The notes under the pieces are model-generated. The model was given only the letters and a program-made list of their open reading frames with translations, was not told where the DNA came from and did not search any database. Position numbers and translations under genes: made by a program. A DNA stretch of 33,770 nt, from the NCBI GenBank assembly GCA_016937295.1, contig JAFGWF010000166.1:1-33770 (forward strand), in the 5' to 3' direction. Positions 16,736-24,314 of this stretch are shown piece by piece. The DNA is from Bacteroidales bacterium (GTDB lineage: Bacteria > Bacteroidota > Bacteroidia > Bacteroidales > UBA1556). Numbering within the stretch: position 1 is the first letter of the stretch; every line of letters begins with the position of its first letter.

Positions 16736-17896
16736 ATGAAAAATTATGCTATTCTGATTTTTTTCAGTATTGTTTCCATAGTCTATTTCTTAGTTAATTA
16801 TTATGTAGTTAGTCGAGGGGCAAAAGCACTTGGCGACAGTTCGTTTACGCCATATTTTAAATGGATTTACTGGATTTTAGCCCTTAGTTTTATCATAGGG
16901 CAAATTTTAGAGCGTGGCGAACCAACCCAGATTGCCCGCATTGTTACTCATATTGGCTCCGTTTGGCTTGCGGTATTTTTGTATTTACTCCTTTTCACTA
17001 TTTCTGTCGATTTGCTAAATCTATTGAATAACTGGCTGAAAATCATGGATAAACCATTAGTTTCCATTTTTACAAACGGTCAGATGATTTTCATTGCCGG
17101 CTGGGTAATTGCCCTGTCAATCGCCGGCAGTGGCTGGTTAAACGCACGTTATCCTAAGATTAAACAGGTGGATATTGTTGTGAATAAAAATGTTCCTGGA
17201 AAAAATGAGTTGACGGTTGTTTTAGGTACAGATTTGCATATCGGCGCCATGATTGGGAAAAAACGTATTCATGAAATGGTTCAAAAGATTAACTCACAAA
17301 ATCCTGATTTAGTGCTATTTGCAGGTGATTTAGTAGATCATAATCCGCTTTTTGTCAAGGCAGCCAATATTGGTCCTGAGTTTTTATCCATAAAGGCACC
17401 ACTTGGGGTTTTTGCTGTTGCGGGCAATCATGAATTCATTGGACATGCCGAAACCAGTATCGATTATTTGCAGCAGTTTGGCATAACCTATCTCCGCGAC
17501 ACATCGGTTTTTGTTGGAAATACGCTAACAATTATTGGTCGTGACGATAGAGAGCGCAAGCAATTTGAAGGTGTAAGCCGAAAATCCCTTGATTCGGTAG
17601 CTCAAATCAGGCATCCCGAATTACCTGTGATTTTGATGGATCATCAACCTGTAGAATATCAACAAGTTGCTGAATATCCGGTTGACCTCATGGTTTCTGG
17701 ACATACGCACAAAGGACAGTTGTGGCCTTTTGGCTATATCACCTCTTTGGTTTATGAAAACGATTTTGGCCTGATTCAGAAAGGCAAAACCTGGTTTTAT
17801 ACCTCAAGCGGTTATGGCACTTGGGGGCCACCAATACGCACCGGAAATCGCCCTGAATTAGTCTTGTTTCATATTCGGTTTCAGAATGAAAAATAG
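16736..17896 (+). CDS. Membrane-anchored metallophosphoesterase (YkuE-like)
   Basis: The N-terminal third holds about four membrane segments (residues 3-22, 40-56, 74-96 and 111-130). The rest is a calcineurin-like phosphoesterase with the metal-binding motifs in order: GTDLHIG, FAGDLVDH, AGNHEF, MDHQP and SGHTHKGQLWP. These bind two metal ions and hydrolyse phosphoesters; the membrane form with this ending resembles YkuE-type proteins, some of which act on lipid-linked substrates. The substrate is unknown. I start at ATG 16736 (MKNYAILIFF); a TTG at 16712 would add eight codons. It is divergent from cutC and convergent with the gene at 17917. Confidence 0.85.
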   Translation: MKNYAILIFFSIVSIVYFLVNYYVVSRGAKALGDSSFTPYFKWIYWILALSFIIGQILERGEPTQIARIVTHIGSVWLAVFLYLLLFTISVDLLNLLNNWLKIMDKPLVSIFTNGQMIFIAGWVIALSIAGSGWLNARYPKIKQVDIVVNKNVPGKNELTVVLGTDLHIGAMIGKKRIHEMVQKINSQNPDLVLFAGDLVDHNPLFVKAANIGPEFLSIKAPLGVFAVAGNHEFIGHAETSIDYLQQFGITYLRDTSVFVGNTLTIIGRDDRERKQFEGVSRKSLDSVAQIRHPELPVILMDHQPVEYQQVAEYPVDLMVSGHTHKGQLWPFGYITSLVYENDFGLIQKGKTWFYTSSGYGTWGPPIRTGNRPELVLFHIRFQNEK

Positions 17897-17916
17897 CTGG
17901 TAAACGACTTTGGCAA

Positions 17917-19737
17917 TTACTCTAATATATAGATTTTTAGGCGATTACGATAAATCGTTACGTTCTTTTTGGTAACATTCCAAATATAACTGACTTTTCG
18001 ACTTGTTTGTTGTGGCGTATTAAATAAAACCATCCCAAAATGAAAATGACTCCTATCAAAATTGGGTTGAGCTCGATAAATGGGCGTGAATTCGTATTGG
18101 GTAGTTTGGAAAAGACTGTCGTTAGCGCTTAAAACAACCCAAGATTCACGAATTAATTCGTCAGAACTCAATTTCAAATCGTACTCGAAAAAAAGATTTT
18201 CTGCATTTAAACTATCGCCAAAAATATCCCATATTGGAATAAACTCAGCAGCGGTTTCTCCGGTAAAAAGGGAATCTCCACTGTCGTAAATCAAGCGCCT
18301 TTTAATCGGAGTTTTTCTTTTCAGAACGTGGCGTCCGTTAATTTTTTCTGAGATAATAGATTCATAACCAATACTATAAAAAGGATTTTTATCCGGTTTG
18401 GCAATCACAAAATCCGAAATGGTGTCGGGAAAATGTGTCCAAAAAACGTAGGGAATATGGCCTCTCTGACGATAGTTCTGAAAATGCCAACCCATTGCTT
18501 TGGTGCGATATGTTCCCACAATGGGCACTTGGTTTTTACTATTTTCCGCAATGGTTGAATAGAATTTTTCGGGAAGATAATCATCTTTATAACAAGCAGT
18601 TACTTTAATATTAGCGTTGTAAATGAAATGAATCGGCAAAGCTATGACCACAAAAGGAAGGAAATTTAATACTCGGTTATGTGGTTTATTCAAAACATCG
18701 AACACCTCAAAAAACGCTACAATAAAAAGTAAATAAAGGTGCATTCCAACCCTATCCTCAGGATAATTGACTTTGAGAATCAAACCCATAAGTATCACAG
18801 CAACCACATTTCCTATTAAAAAATGGAAAATCGTCAAGCGGGGATTTGATAAAAACTCCACAAATTTTAACTTTGAAAAGCTAATCAGATATGCAGATAA
18901 AAATAAAAGAAACAGTATGACAAAAAATAATCCAATCCAAAGATGAAACGAATTGAATATGAGAGCGATAACCGATTTCACAGTGACTTCCCAAAACCCA
19001 TCTAAAGTTCCGTAATAAAGCAGCCCTAAGTCTTTATAATAGAACGAAACTTTAAGGAAAAATACTAAAGGGATAGCCCAAACGAATGCAACGATAACCG
19101 ATACGAATGGTTTTCGATATTTGACAATCCATGCGAAAAGTGCTAAAATACCGGAAATCAAATAAATAATCATCAACGACAAATTGGAACTCAGCATTAG
19201 TGTTGCTGCCAAAATAAAGAAGAGACCGGAGGAAAATTTGCCTGTTTTTTGAATTTGAATTAAGTAATAATAGGTTGCCAATAGAAATGCCATAGAGAGG
19301 CCGTAGCCACGGGACACGCTGAAGAATTCAATTAAATTATGTGAAAACAGTAATGCAATCAGTGTTAGCCACTTACGGTTGGTTGAGTTTTGATTTTCAG
19401 CTATCAAAATAGAAAAAACAGCAAAAATGGGGAAAGCAATTAGAGAGCCTAACCTTAAGAAGACTTTTTCCGATTCAAATAGGTGATAAAAAACTGCGGT
19501 AAGAAAACTATTCAGTGGGTGATTATTAGCATCGGCATGAGCAGTTAAGGGGTTGATTTCAAAAGGAATAGCATAAAAATAAAAAGTTGCTGCTTCATCG
19601 CCATACAACGGCATGTAGAACGCTTTAAGAGCCAAATACAGAAAAACCGTAAAAGACAGCATTGTTCCAAAAAACCGAAACCGGGTCTTTGGATTACTCA
19701 GAGAATTATAGAGTTGGAAGTCTAACATAAAAACCAT
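17917..19737 (-). CDS. Multi-pass membrane protein, probable GT-C type glycosyltransferase
   Basis: The 606-residue product has about ten hydrophobic segments from residue 25 to about 370 and a soluble C-terminal part of some 230 residues. Between the first and second segments is an extracytoplasmic loop with YGDEAATFYF and then DANNHPLNSFL. An acidic pair right after the first helix followed by an HPL motif is what GT-C enzymes (PMT/ArnT-like, lipid-linked sugar donors) show, so I infer a glycosyltransferase or a relative. The C-terminal region is beta-rich and unknown to me. A TATTTTTG -7 box lies 84 bp upstream on the minus strand. No neighbouring glycan gene supports a specific acceptor. 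Confidence 0.65.
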   Translation of the reverse strand: MVFMLDFQLYNSLSNPKTRFRFFGTMLSFTVFLYLALKAFYMPLYGDEAATFYFYAIPFEINPLTAHADANNHPLNSFLTAVFYHLFESEKVFLRLGSLIAFPIFAVFSILIAENQNSTNRKWLTLIALLFSHNLIEFFSVSRGYGLSMAFLLATYYYLIQIQKTGKFSSGLFFILAATLMLSSNLSLMIIYLISGILALFAWIVKYRKPFVSVIVAFVWAIPLVFFLKVSFYYKDLGLLYYGTLDGFWEVTVKSVIALIFNSFHLWIGLFFVILFLLFLSAYLISFSKLKFVEFLSNPRLTIFHFLIGNVVAVILMGLILKVNYPEDRVGMHLYLLFIVAFFEVFDVLNKPHNRVLNFLPFVVIALPIHFIYNANIKVTACYKDDYLPEKFYSTIAENSKNQVPIVGTYRTKAMGWHFQNYRQRGHIPYVFWTHFPDTISDFVIAKPDKNPFYSIGYESIISEKINGRHVLKRKTPIKRRLIYDSGDSLFTGETAAEFIPIWDIFGDSLNAENLFFEYDLKLSSDELIRESWVVLSANDSLFQTTQYEFTPIYRAQPNFDRSHFHFGMVLFNTPQQTSRKVSYIWNVTKKNVTIYRNRLKIYILE

Positions 19738-19820
19738 TTAGTTGGCGATAAGAGGGAATCAGTATTGTTTCCACAAAAAACATCGTCCTAAAAAACGCCA
19801 TGTTTATTAGGAGAATTGTG

Positions 19821-19828
19821 CAAAAATA
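19821..19828 (-). promoter_or_regulatory. -7 promoter box for the GT-C-like membrane protein
   Basis: The minus strand reads TATTTTTG, matching TAnnTTTG, giving a leader of roughly 75 nt. No -33 box with correct spacing is visible. Confidence 0.4.
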
Positions 19829-19941
19829 CAGGATTTTATCTTGATATGCCTATAAAATACTGTTCTACATATTTCTATTTTTTGTAAAAACGATAGTTTT
19901 GGATTACCCAAAAATAAATTTTTCAATCCTGAAAAAAATAT

Positions 19942-19971
19942 TTTGAAGTAAAAGAATTAATATTACTTTTG
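19942..19971 (+). promoter_or_regulatory. Promoter of tRNA-Val
   Basis: A -33 box TTTG (19942-19945) and a -7 box TACTTTTG (19964-19971) are separated by 18 bp, both exact matches to the Bacteroidota pattern. Transcription should begin near 19978, about 28 nt before the mature tRNA. Confidence 0.8.
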
Positions 19972-20005
19972 CAATCCTGTTTTCGAGAGAGTTCATAGTA
20001 AAAAT

Positions 20006-20080
20006 GGGAGTTTAGCTCAGTTGGTTCAGAGCATCTCGTTTACACCGAGAGGGTCGGCGGTTCGAATCCGTCAATTCCCA
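20006..20080 (+). tRNA. tRNA-Val (anticodon UAC)
   Basis: The 75-nt cloverleaf is complete: acceptor stem GGGAGTT with AATTCCC (one G-U pair), D stem GCTC/GAGC, anticodon stem TCTCG/CGAGA with loop TTTACAC giving anticodon TAC, variable loop GGGTC, and T arm GGCGG-TTCGAAT-CCGTC. The discriminator is A; CCA is not encoded. It has its own promoter and terminator. Confidence 0.97.
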
Positions 20081-20084
20081 CATC

Positions 20085-20114
20085 AAGCCTTACTTATCAG
20101 TAGGGCTTTTTTTT
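20085..20114 (+). terminator. Rho-independent terminator after tRNA-Val
   Basis: A 9-bp stem (AAGCCTTAC with GTAGGGCTT, one G-U pair) with loop TTATCA is followed by TTTTTT. It begins 5 nt after the tRNA and ends only 13 nt before the Nudix start codon. Confidence 0.88.
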
Positions 20115-20127
20115 ATTCTATATAAAA

Positions 20128-20757
20128 TTGAACATATCCATATCACATATTGAATCTTGCTTGCAAAAACCACTTCTCGGTTGGGAAGGGCAGCGACTAC
20201 TTGCACCGGATTTTCGCGAAGAAGAAATACTCCGCATGAAGCAACAAATGGCGTTTGCAAAACAGAGCGCCGTTCTAATTTTACTTTATGAAAACCATGG
20301 CAAATGGACCATTCCTTTTATCAAACGTGCCTCATACGACGGAATACACAGCGGACAAATAAGCCTACCCGGAGGTAAAAAAGAAGAAAAGGATATCGAT
20401 TTTTTACAAACAGCCTTGCGCGAAACTCAAGAAGAATTGGGCATTTCCACCGAAAATGTAAGGATATTAGGTCAGTTGAGCGATTTGTATATTCCTCCAA
20501 GTAATTTTATAGTGAAAGTTTTTGTCGGTTATTGCAGCAACCTTGACACTTTTAGACCTGATTCTGTGGAGGTTGCATCAGTTATCGAAATTGCACTCGA
20601 TGATTTTTTCGCAAAAGATATTATAAATCGTAAAGCCTTTTATCGGTCGTCGGATGGAAAGGAAAAAACTGCCCCCTATTACGACTTATCCGGAGTCGAA
20701 TTATGGGGAGCTACTGCTATGATTTTGAGCGAGTTTGTCGAAATGATTCGTCAATAA
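20128..20757 (+). CDS. Nudix hydrolase, CoA pyrophosphatase type
   Basis: Nudix enzymes of this branch split CoA or its esters into phosphopantetheine products and adenosine bisphosphate. The 209-residue protein has the branch-specific stretch IKRASYDGIHSGQISLPGGK (66-84) just before the Nudix helix, with REtqEELG (R98, E99, E102, E103) holding the metal. The first conserved Glu of the canonical box is not in its usual place, as in some CoA-type members. The start is TTG at 20128: the family segment around PLLGWEGQRLLAPDFR (15-30) must be included and the next in-frame ATG (codon 37) would cut it off. The gene begins 13 nt after the tRNA terminator. Confidence 0.85.
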   Translation: MNISISHIESCLQKPLLGWEGQRLLAPDFREEEILRMKQQMAFAKQSAVLILLYENHGKWTIPFIKRASYDGIHSGQISLPGGKKEEKDIDFLQTALRETQEELGISTENVRILGQLSDLYIPPSNFIVKVFVGYCSNLDTFRPDSVEVASVIEIALDDFFAKDIINRKAFYRSSDGKEKTAPYYDLSGVELWGATAMILSEFVEMIRQ

Positions 20758-20914
20758 AAACTATTGAGAGATAGATTGCATTGGCATCGTAGATTGTTTT
20801 TACCATTCCATTCTTAAACAATACATTCATCAACCTCTATTTATTAACTATCCTAACGAAATAGCAAATGAATTTATGTATTAAAATGCATTTTTATTCC
20901 ATCGAGTCATATCC

Positions 20915-20948
20915 TTTGAAAAAAGTATGGACTATTTGCCTACATTTG
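20915..20948 (+). promoter_or_regulatory. Promoter of recJ
   Basis: A -7 box TACATTTG (20941-20948) follows a TTTG (20915-20918) at 22 bp, near the long end of the normal spacing. The transcript would start near 20955, 16 nt before the ATG. Confidence 0.65.
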
Positions 20949-20970
20949 CAAGCACAAATGAAACTCATTA

Positions 20971-22719
20971 ATGGAAAAACGCTGGAAGTTTAAGGCTAAG
21001 GGAAATCAGGAACTTATAGATAAATTATCAAGAGAGCTGAATATCAATACTACTTTAGCCAATATTTTGGTTCAAAGGAATATTACCACCTTTGAAGAAG
21101 CTAAGCGTTTTTTCCGGCCAAAGCTCGAACATCTTCACGACCCATTCTTGATGCTCAATATGGAAAAAGCCGTTGAGCGCATATCCAAAGCCATTTCTTC
21201 TAACGAAAAAATACTCATTTACGGCGACTATGACGTGGATGGCACTACGGCGGTCGCGCTGGTTTACAGCTATTTCAAAGATATCTACTATAATTTGGAT
21301 TTTTATATTCCGGATCGATATAAAGAAGGATACGGAATCTCTATAGAGGGAATTGATTTTGCCAAAGAACATGGTATCACATTGGTTATCAGCTTAGACT
21401 GTGGCATCAAGGCCGTTGACAAGATTGACTATGCCAATCAATTGGAAATAGATTTCATCATCTGCGACCACCATTTACCCGGCGAGGAGTTGCCCCGCGC
21501 CTTCGCCATTCTCGACCCAAAACAAAAAGATTGCCCCTATCCCTATAAAGAATTGTCGGGCTGCGGCGTAGGTTTCAAACTTGCCCAAGCCTTTGGTATG
21601 CGCAATAGCATTCCGGCAAAAGCTCTTTATAAATATTTAGACCTCACTGCCATAAGTATTGCCGCCGATATTGTGGACATTACAGGCGAAAATCGCATTT
21701 TGGCTTATTTTGGTTTAGCTCAAATCAACAAATCGCCTCGTCCGGGAATTGAAAGCATTCTGGAATTTGCAAACATTAAAAGGGTTTTTAATAATAAATT
21801 ACCTGATAATGTCTTTAATAAATCTCTTTCAATCAGCGACTTAGTATTTACTTTGGCTCCACGAATCAATGCAGCCGGACGCATCTCGGATGGTAGCAAC
21901 TCAGTGAACCTTTTGAAATGTTCCGAAAAAACGAAAGCCGCTCAAATTGCAATCGAAATCAATAAATTCAACGAAGAACGCCGTGAATTGGATGCCCAAA
22001 TCACCTTAGAAGCTCTTGAAATCATTGAGAATATTGAGAATTTTGGCGACCACAAAACCACGGTTGTTTATAAAGAAGGTTGGCATAAAGGTGTTCTTGG
22101 AATCGTGGCAAGTCGCCTGACCGAATCCTACTATCGCCCAACCATTGTGTTGACTTTGGATGGAGATACGCTCACCGGTTCGGCGCGTTCGGTAAAAGGT
22201 TTTGATATTCATTCGGCCATCGAATCTTGCTCCGATTTGCTTGTGAATTTTGGCGGGCACAAATTTGCTGCCGGTATGACCATCAAAAAAGCCAATATTA
22301 AAGAATTTATTCGGCGCTTCGAGAAATCGGTGATGGAAAATATTGAAGTGATGATGGAAACACCTGAAATTGAAATAGATAGCGAGCTTTGTTTGGCCGA
22401 TATAAACGACAATTTCGTAAAGGTTCTTAGTCAGTTTGCTCCTTTTGGCCCCGGAAACATGGCTCCAATTTTTGCCACTAAAGGCGTAAAAGATACCGGT
22501 TATGCAAGAATTGTGGGAAACAACCATATCAAACTTAAACTTCTGAAAAACAGCGACTACTCACATGCCATTGACGCAATAGCCTTTCAACAAGCCGAAA
22601 AGTTTGATATTGTGAGCAAAAACGACCCCTTCGATGCGTGCTATAATATCGAAGAAAACTATTGGCAAAACAAAATATCCATTCAGTTGAATATTAAGGA
22701 TATAGTGAAAAAAGACTGA
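20971..22719 (+). CDS. recJ: Single-stranded-DNA-specific 5'-3' exonuclease RecJ
   Basis: RecJ degrades single-stranded DNA from the 5' end in recombination and repair in the cytoplasm. The 582-residue protein carries the DHH-family metal motifs: YGDYDVDGTTA (84-94), SLDCG (141-145, Asp142), CDHHLPGEELP (165-175) and GCGVGFKLAQA. The second catalytic lobe (DHHA1) shows APRINAAGRISDG, and later WHKGVLGIVASRLTESYYRPT and FGGHKFAAGMTI. The C-terminal OB-like domain has FAPFGPGNMAPIF. Length and order match the family. It has its own promoter; no operon partner is evident. Confidence 0.95.
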   Translation: MEKRWKFKAKGNQELIDKLSRELNINTTLANILVQRNITTFEEAKRFFRPKLEHLHDPFLMLNMEKAVERISKAISSNEKILIYGDYDVDGTTAVALVYSYFKDIYYNLDFYIPDRYKEGYGISIEGIDFAKEHGITLVISLDCGIKAVDKIDYANQLEIDFIICDHHLPGEELPRAFAILDPKQKDCPYPYKELSGCGVGFKLAQAFGMRNSIPAKALYKYLDLTAISIAADIVDITGENRILAYFGLAQINKSPRPGIESILEFANIKRVFNNKLPDNVFNKSLSISDLVFTLAPRINAAGRISDGSNSVNLLKCSEKTKAAQIAIEINKFNEERRELDAQITLEALEIIENIENFGDHKTTVVYKEGWHKGVLGIVASRLTESYYRPTIVLTLDGDTLTGSARSVKGFDIHSAIESCSDLLVNFGGHKFAAGMTIKKANIKEFIRRFEKSVMENIEVMMETPEIEIDSELCLADINDNFVKVLSQFAPFGPGNMAPIFATKGVKDTGYARIVGNNHIKLKLLKNSDYSHAIDAIAFQQAEKFDIVSKNDPFDACYNIEENYWQNKISIQLNIKDIVKKD

Positions 22720-22795
22720 GCACAATTTTGCTAAAACACTTATTTATTTGTTAAATCATAATTTTTTTAATGTTTAACAAAATGGAAAATTGTTC

Positions 22796-22803
22796 TATAT
22801 TTG
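22796..22803 (+). promoter_or_regulatory. -7 promoter box upstream of the leader ORF and response regulator
   Basis: TATATTTG matches TAnnTTTG exactly; a one-mismatch -33 box TTTA stands 19 bp upstream. Transcription should start near 22810. Confidence 0.55.
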
Positions 22804-22843
22804 CTAATGAAAACCAAAACAAAACCGAATTAAAACTTTGACT

Positions 22844-22927
22844 ATGAAGAAATTAGGTAATAAAAACTTTTAAAAGCATAAAGTACTAAATATTAACACT
22901 TTAAGTAAATTTACCGGCTTTAAATAA
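22844..22927 (+). pseudogene. Short leader-like ORF, interrupted by a stop codon
   Basis: ATG at 22844 encodes MKKLGNKNF and then TAA (22871-22873). Reading on in the same frame gives KHKVLNINTLSKFTGFK before a second stop at 22925. MKKLG followed by Lys/Asn-rich residues and a Leu-rich helix-like stretch ending in Thr-Gly resembles the leader part of Bacteroidota GG-type peptide precursors (natural-product or lanthipeptide-like), but the double glycine and a core peptide are missing. It could be a decayed precursor, a regulatory leader peptide of nine codons, or chance. Confidence 0.3.
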
Positions 22928-22976
22928 AGTTGGGATAAAAATTGAACGGAGATTATACGCTAATAGGATGCCACTC

Positions 22977-22994
22977 AAAGGCAGTCTGCTTTTT
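22977..22994 (+). terminator. Possible attenuator hairpin
   Basis: AAAGGCA (22977-22983) pairs with TGCTTTT (22987-22993), one G-U pair, around a 3-nt loop GTC, with one more T after the stem. It lies 50 nt after the leader ORF and 70 nt before the response regulator. The stem is short and the loop tight, so termination is uncertain. Confidence 0.3.
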
Positions 22995-23063
22995 GTTGAT
23001 TCTTTCAATCGAATGCAAAATGAGCAGAGGTAATAGACTCACTTCGAGAAAAAAATATTTAAT

Positions 23064-23723
23064 ATGGAAATGAATATGAGGATAAAAATTGGAATTGTTG
23101 ACGACCACGCTATTTTTTGTGATAGTTTGAAATTGTTTTTAAATCAAAGAGAAAATATAGAAGTAATCTTAACGGCTAATTCAGGTGAGGAGCTTTTAAC
23201 TAATCTCTCCACAAATATTGAAAAACCAGACATCATTCTTTTAGACATTGATATGCCAAAAATGGATGGAATAACATTATTGCCCATTATTAAAAATAAT
23301 TATCCGTTCATAAGAGTGATTATGTTTTCATTTCATGCAGAATTATCAATTATTGACAAAACAATTAAAATTGGTGCTTCAGGATATGTTAGAAAGGGAG
23401 GATCAATTGAAGACATATATTATGCAATAAATTATGTGATGAATTATAATTTTTTTTTAGATGATGAAGTTATTGAACAACTTAAAGCCAAAAAACAAAG
23501 AGACGAAAATGATGAAGTCGATAATATTTCAAATCGGTTCACAGAGAGAGAGTTTCAAATACTAAAACTTATTTGCAAAGAGAAATCAACCAAACAAATT
23601 GCAGATATATTAAATACCAGTGTTAAATCAATAGAATACAATCGGGCTTGTTTGTTTAAGAAAATAAAAGTAGATAGTATGGTTGGTTTAGTATATTTTG
23701 CAATTAAGAACAATTTGGATTAA
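23064..23723 (+). CDS. NarL/FixJ-type response regulator (LuxR HTH), orphan
   Basis: The 219-residue protein has a receiver domain (about 6-125) and a LuxR-type DNA-binding domain (about 155-219). In the receiver the acidic pair is D13-D14, the phospho-acceptor is D61 in LLDIDMPKMDG, the switch residue is S89 (MFSFH) and the conserved lysine is K111 (GYVRKGG). The output domain reads FTEREFQILKLICKEKSTKQIADILNT, followed by the recognition helix SVKSIEYNRACLFKKI. All phosphorylation residues are present. No histidine kinase gene is in the window. The gene lies 102 bp upstream of the giant secreted protein's ATG, on the same strand, so control of it is a reasonable guess. The DNA here is noticeably AT-rich. 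Confidence 0.9.
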   Translation: MEMNMRIKIGIVDDHAIFCDSLKLFLNQRENIEVILTANSGEELLTNLSTNIEKPDIILLDIDMPKMDGITLLPIIKNNYPFIRVIMFSFHAELSIIDKTIKIGASGYVRKGGSIEDIYYAINYVMNYNFFLDDEVIEQLKAKKQRDENDEVDNISNRFTEREFQILKLICKEKSTKQIADILNTSVKSIEYNRACLFKKIKVDSMVGLVYFAIKNNLD

Positions 23724-23825
23724 AAATCGATTTAACATTTTCAGGGAAAACCCTTATAATTTTAACATTTTATATGTTTTACTTTGTATAATGATTATTC
23801 CTATTATTTATTAAATCAAGGTTTT

Positions 23826-24314
23826 ATGAAAAAAGTTAGAATAAATTTGAGGGTTGTCTTGATGATGACAATGGGCTTGATAGCTTCAATGCAAGCTAAA
23901 ACACAACTAAATTATGCAGATAGCCTGCAAATGCAATTTGATAGTTTGGATGTAAAGTATTTTCCAAGTGGAATATTATTAAACAGAAGTTTATTGTATT
24001 GGCATTATTTCGATTTTGACACAATAAATCATCAATGGTCATATAACGACTCTATTGATGTGAATCCATTTTTATTTTCATCAATATATGGCTCATATCC
24101 AGGACTATTGCATTGTAATACATGGAGATTTAAATGGTTGTATTATGAAATGCTTAAGTCAGCAGTTTCAGACACAATACTTAGGTCTGATTCTATACAA
24201 TTTGTATATCAAGCTAATGAAATAGCACAATGTGACTTTCCAATTTCACTTATGAATGTAGATTTTCATAACATTAGAAATGATGCCATTGCAGAATGGA
24301 AATCTATATTATGA
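23826..24314 (+). pseudogene. N-terminal fragment of the giant T9SS hydrolase (frame-broken)
   Basis: The ATG at 23826 (MKKVRINLRVVLMMTMGLIA) begins a signal peptide ending near QAKTQ, followed by a beta-rich region with many Asp, Ser and Tyr residues. The frame ends in TGA at 24312-24314 after AIAEWKSIL. The next frame, open from 24262, continues smoothly as NGNLYYDTTINKYTIMPD and runs for 1,500 residues without a signal peptide of its own. One base too many (or two too few) between about 24262 and 24311 explains this. So I read 23826-28848 as one gene with a frameshift, either real decay, a programmed event or a sequencing error. An upstream TTG at 23784 is open but would bury the signal peptide. 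Confidence 0.7.

Larger units (their letters stand above)
22720..23063 (+). other. Long regulatory leader between recJ and the response regulator
   Basis: This 344-bp gap holds a -7 box TATATTTG (22796-22803) with a weaker TTTA (22773-22776) 19 bp upstream. After it come a leader-like short ORF (22844) and a hairpin followed by T residues (22977-22994). I see no other promoter-like sequence closer to the response regulator, so it probably has a leader of about 250 nt. Confidence 0.5.

Noticed and set aside
19978-20114. Possible mobile-element attachment site at tRNA-Val
   Set aside because: No integrase gene, no repeated tRNA 3' end and ordinary housekeeping genes on both sides.
22006-22527. 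173-codon open frame on the minus strand inside recJ
   Set aside because: It lies wholly opposite recJ, whose conserved motifs cover the same bases; the translation shows no known motif and no upstream promoter box.
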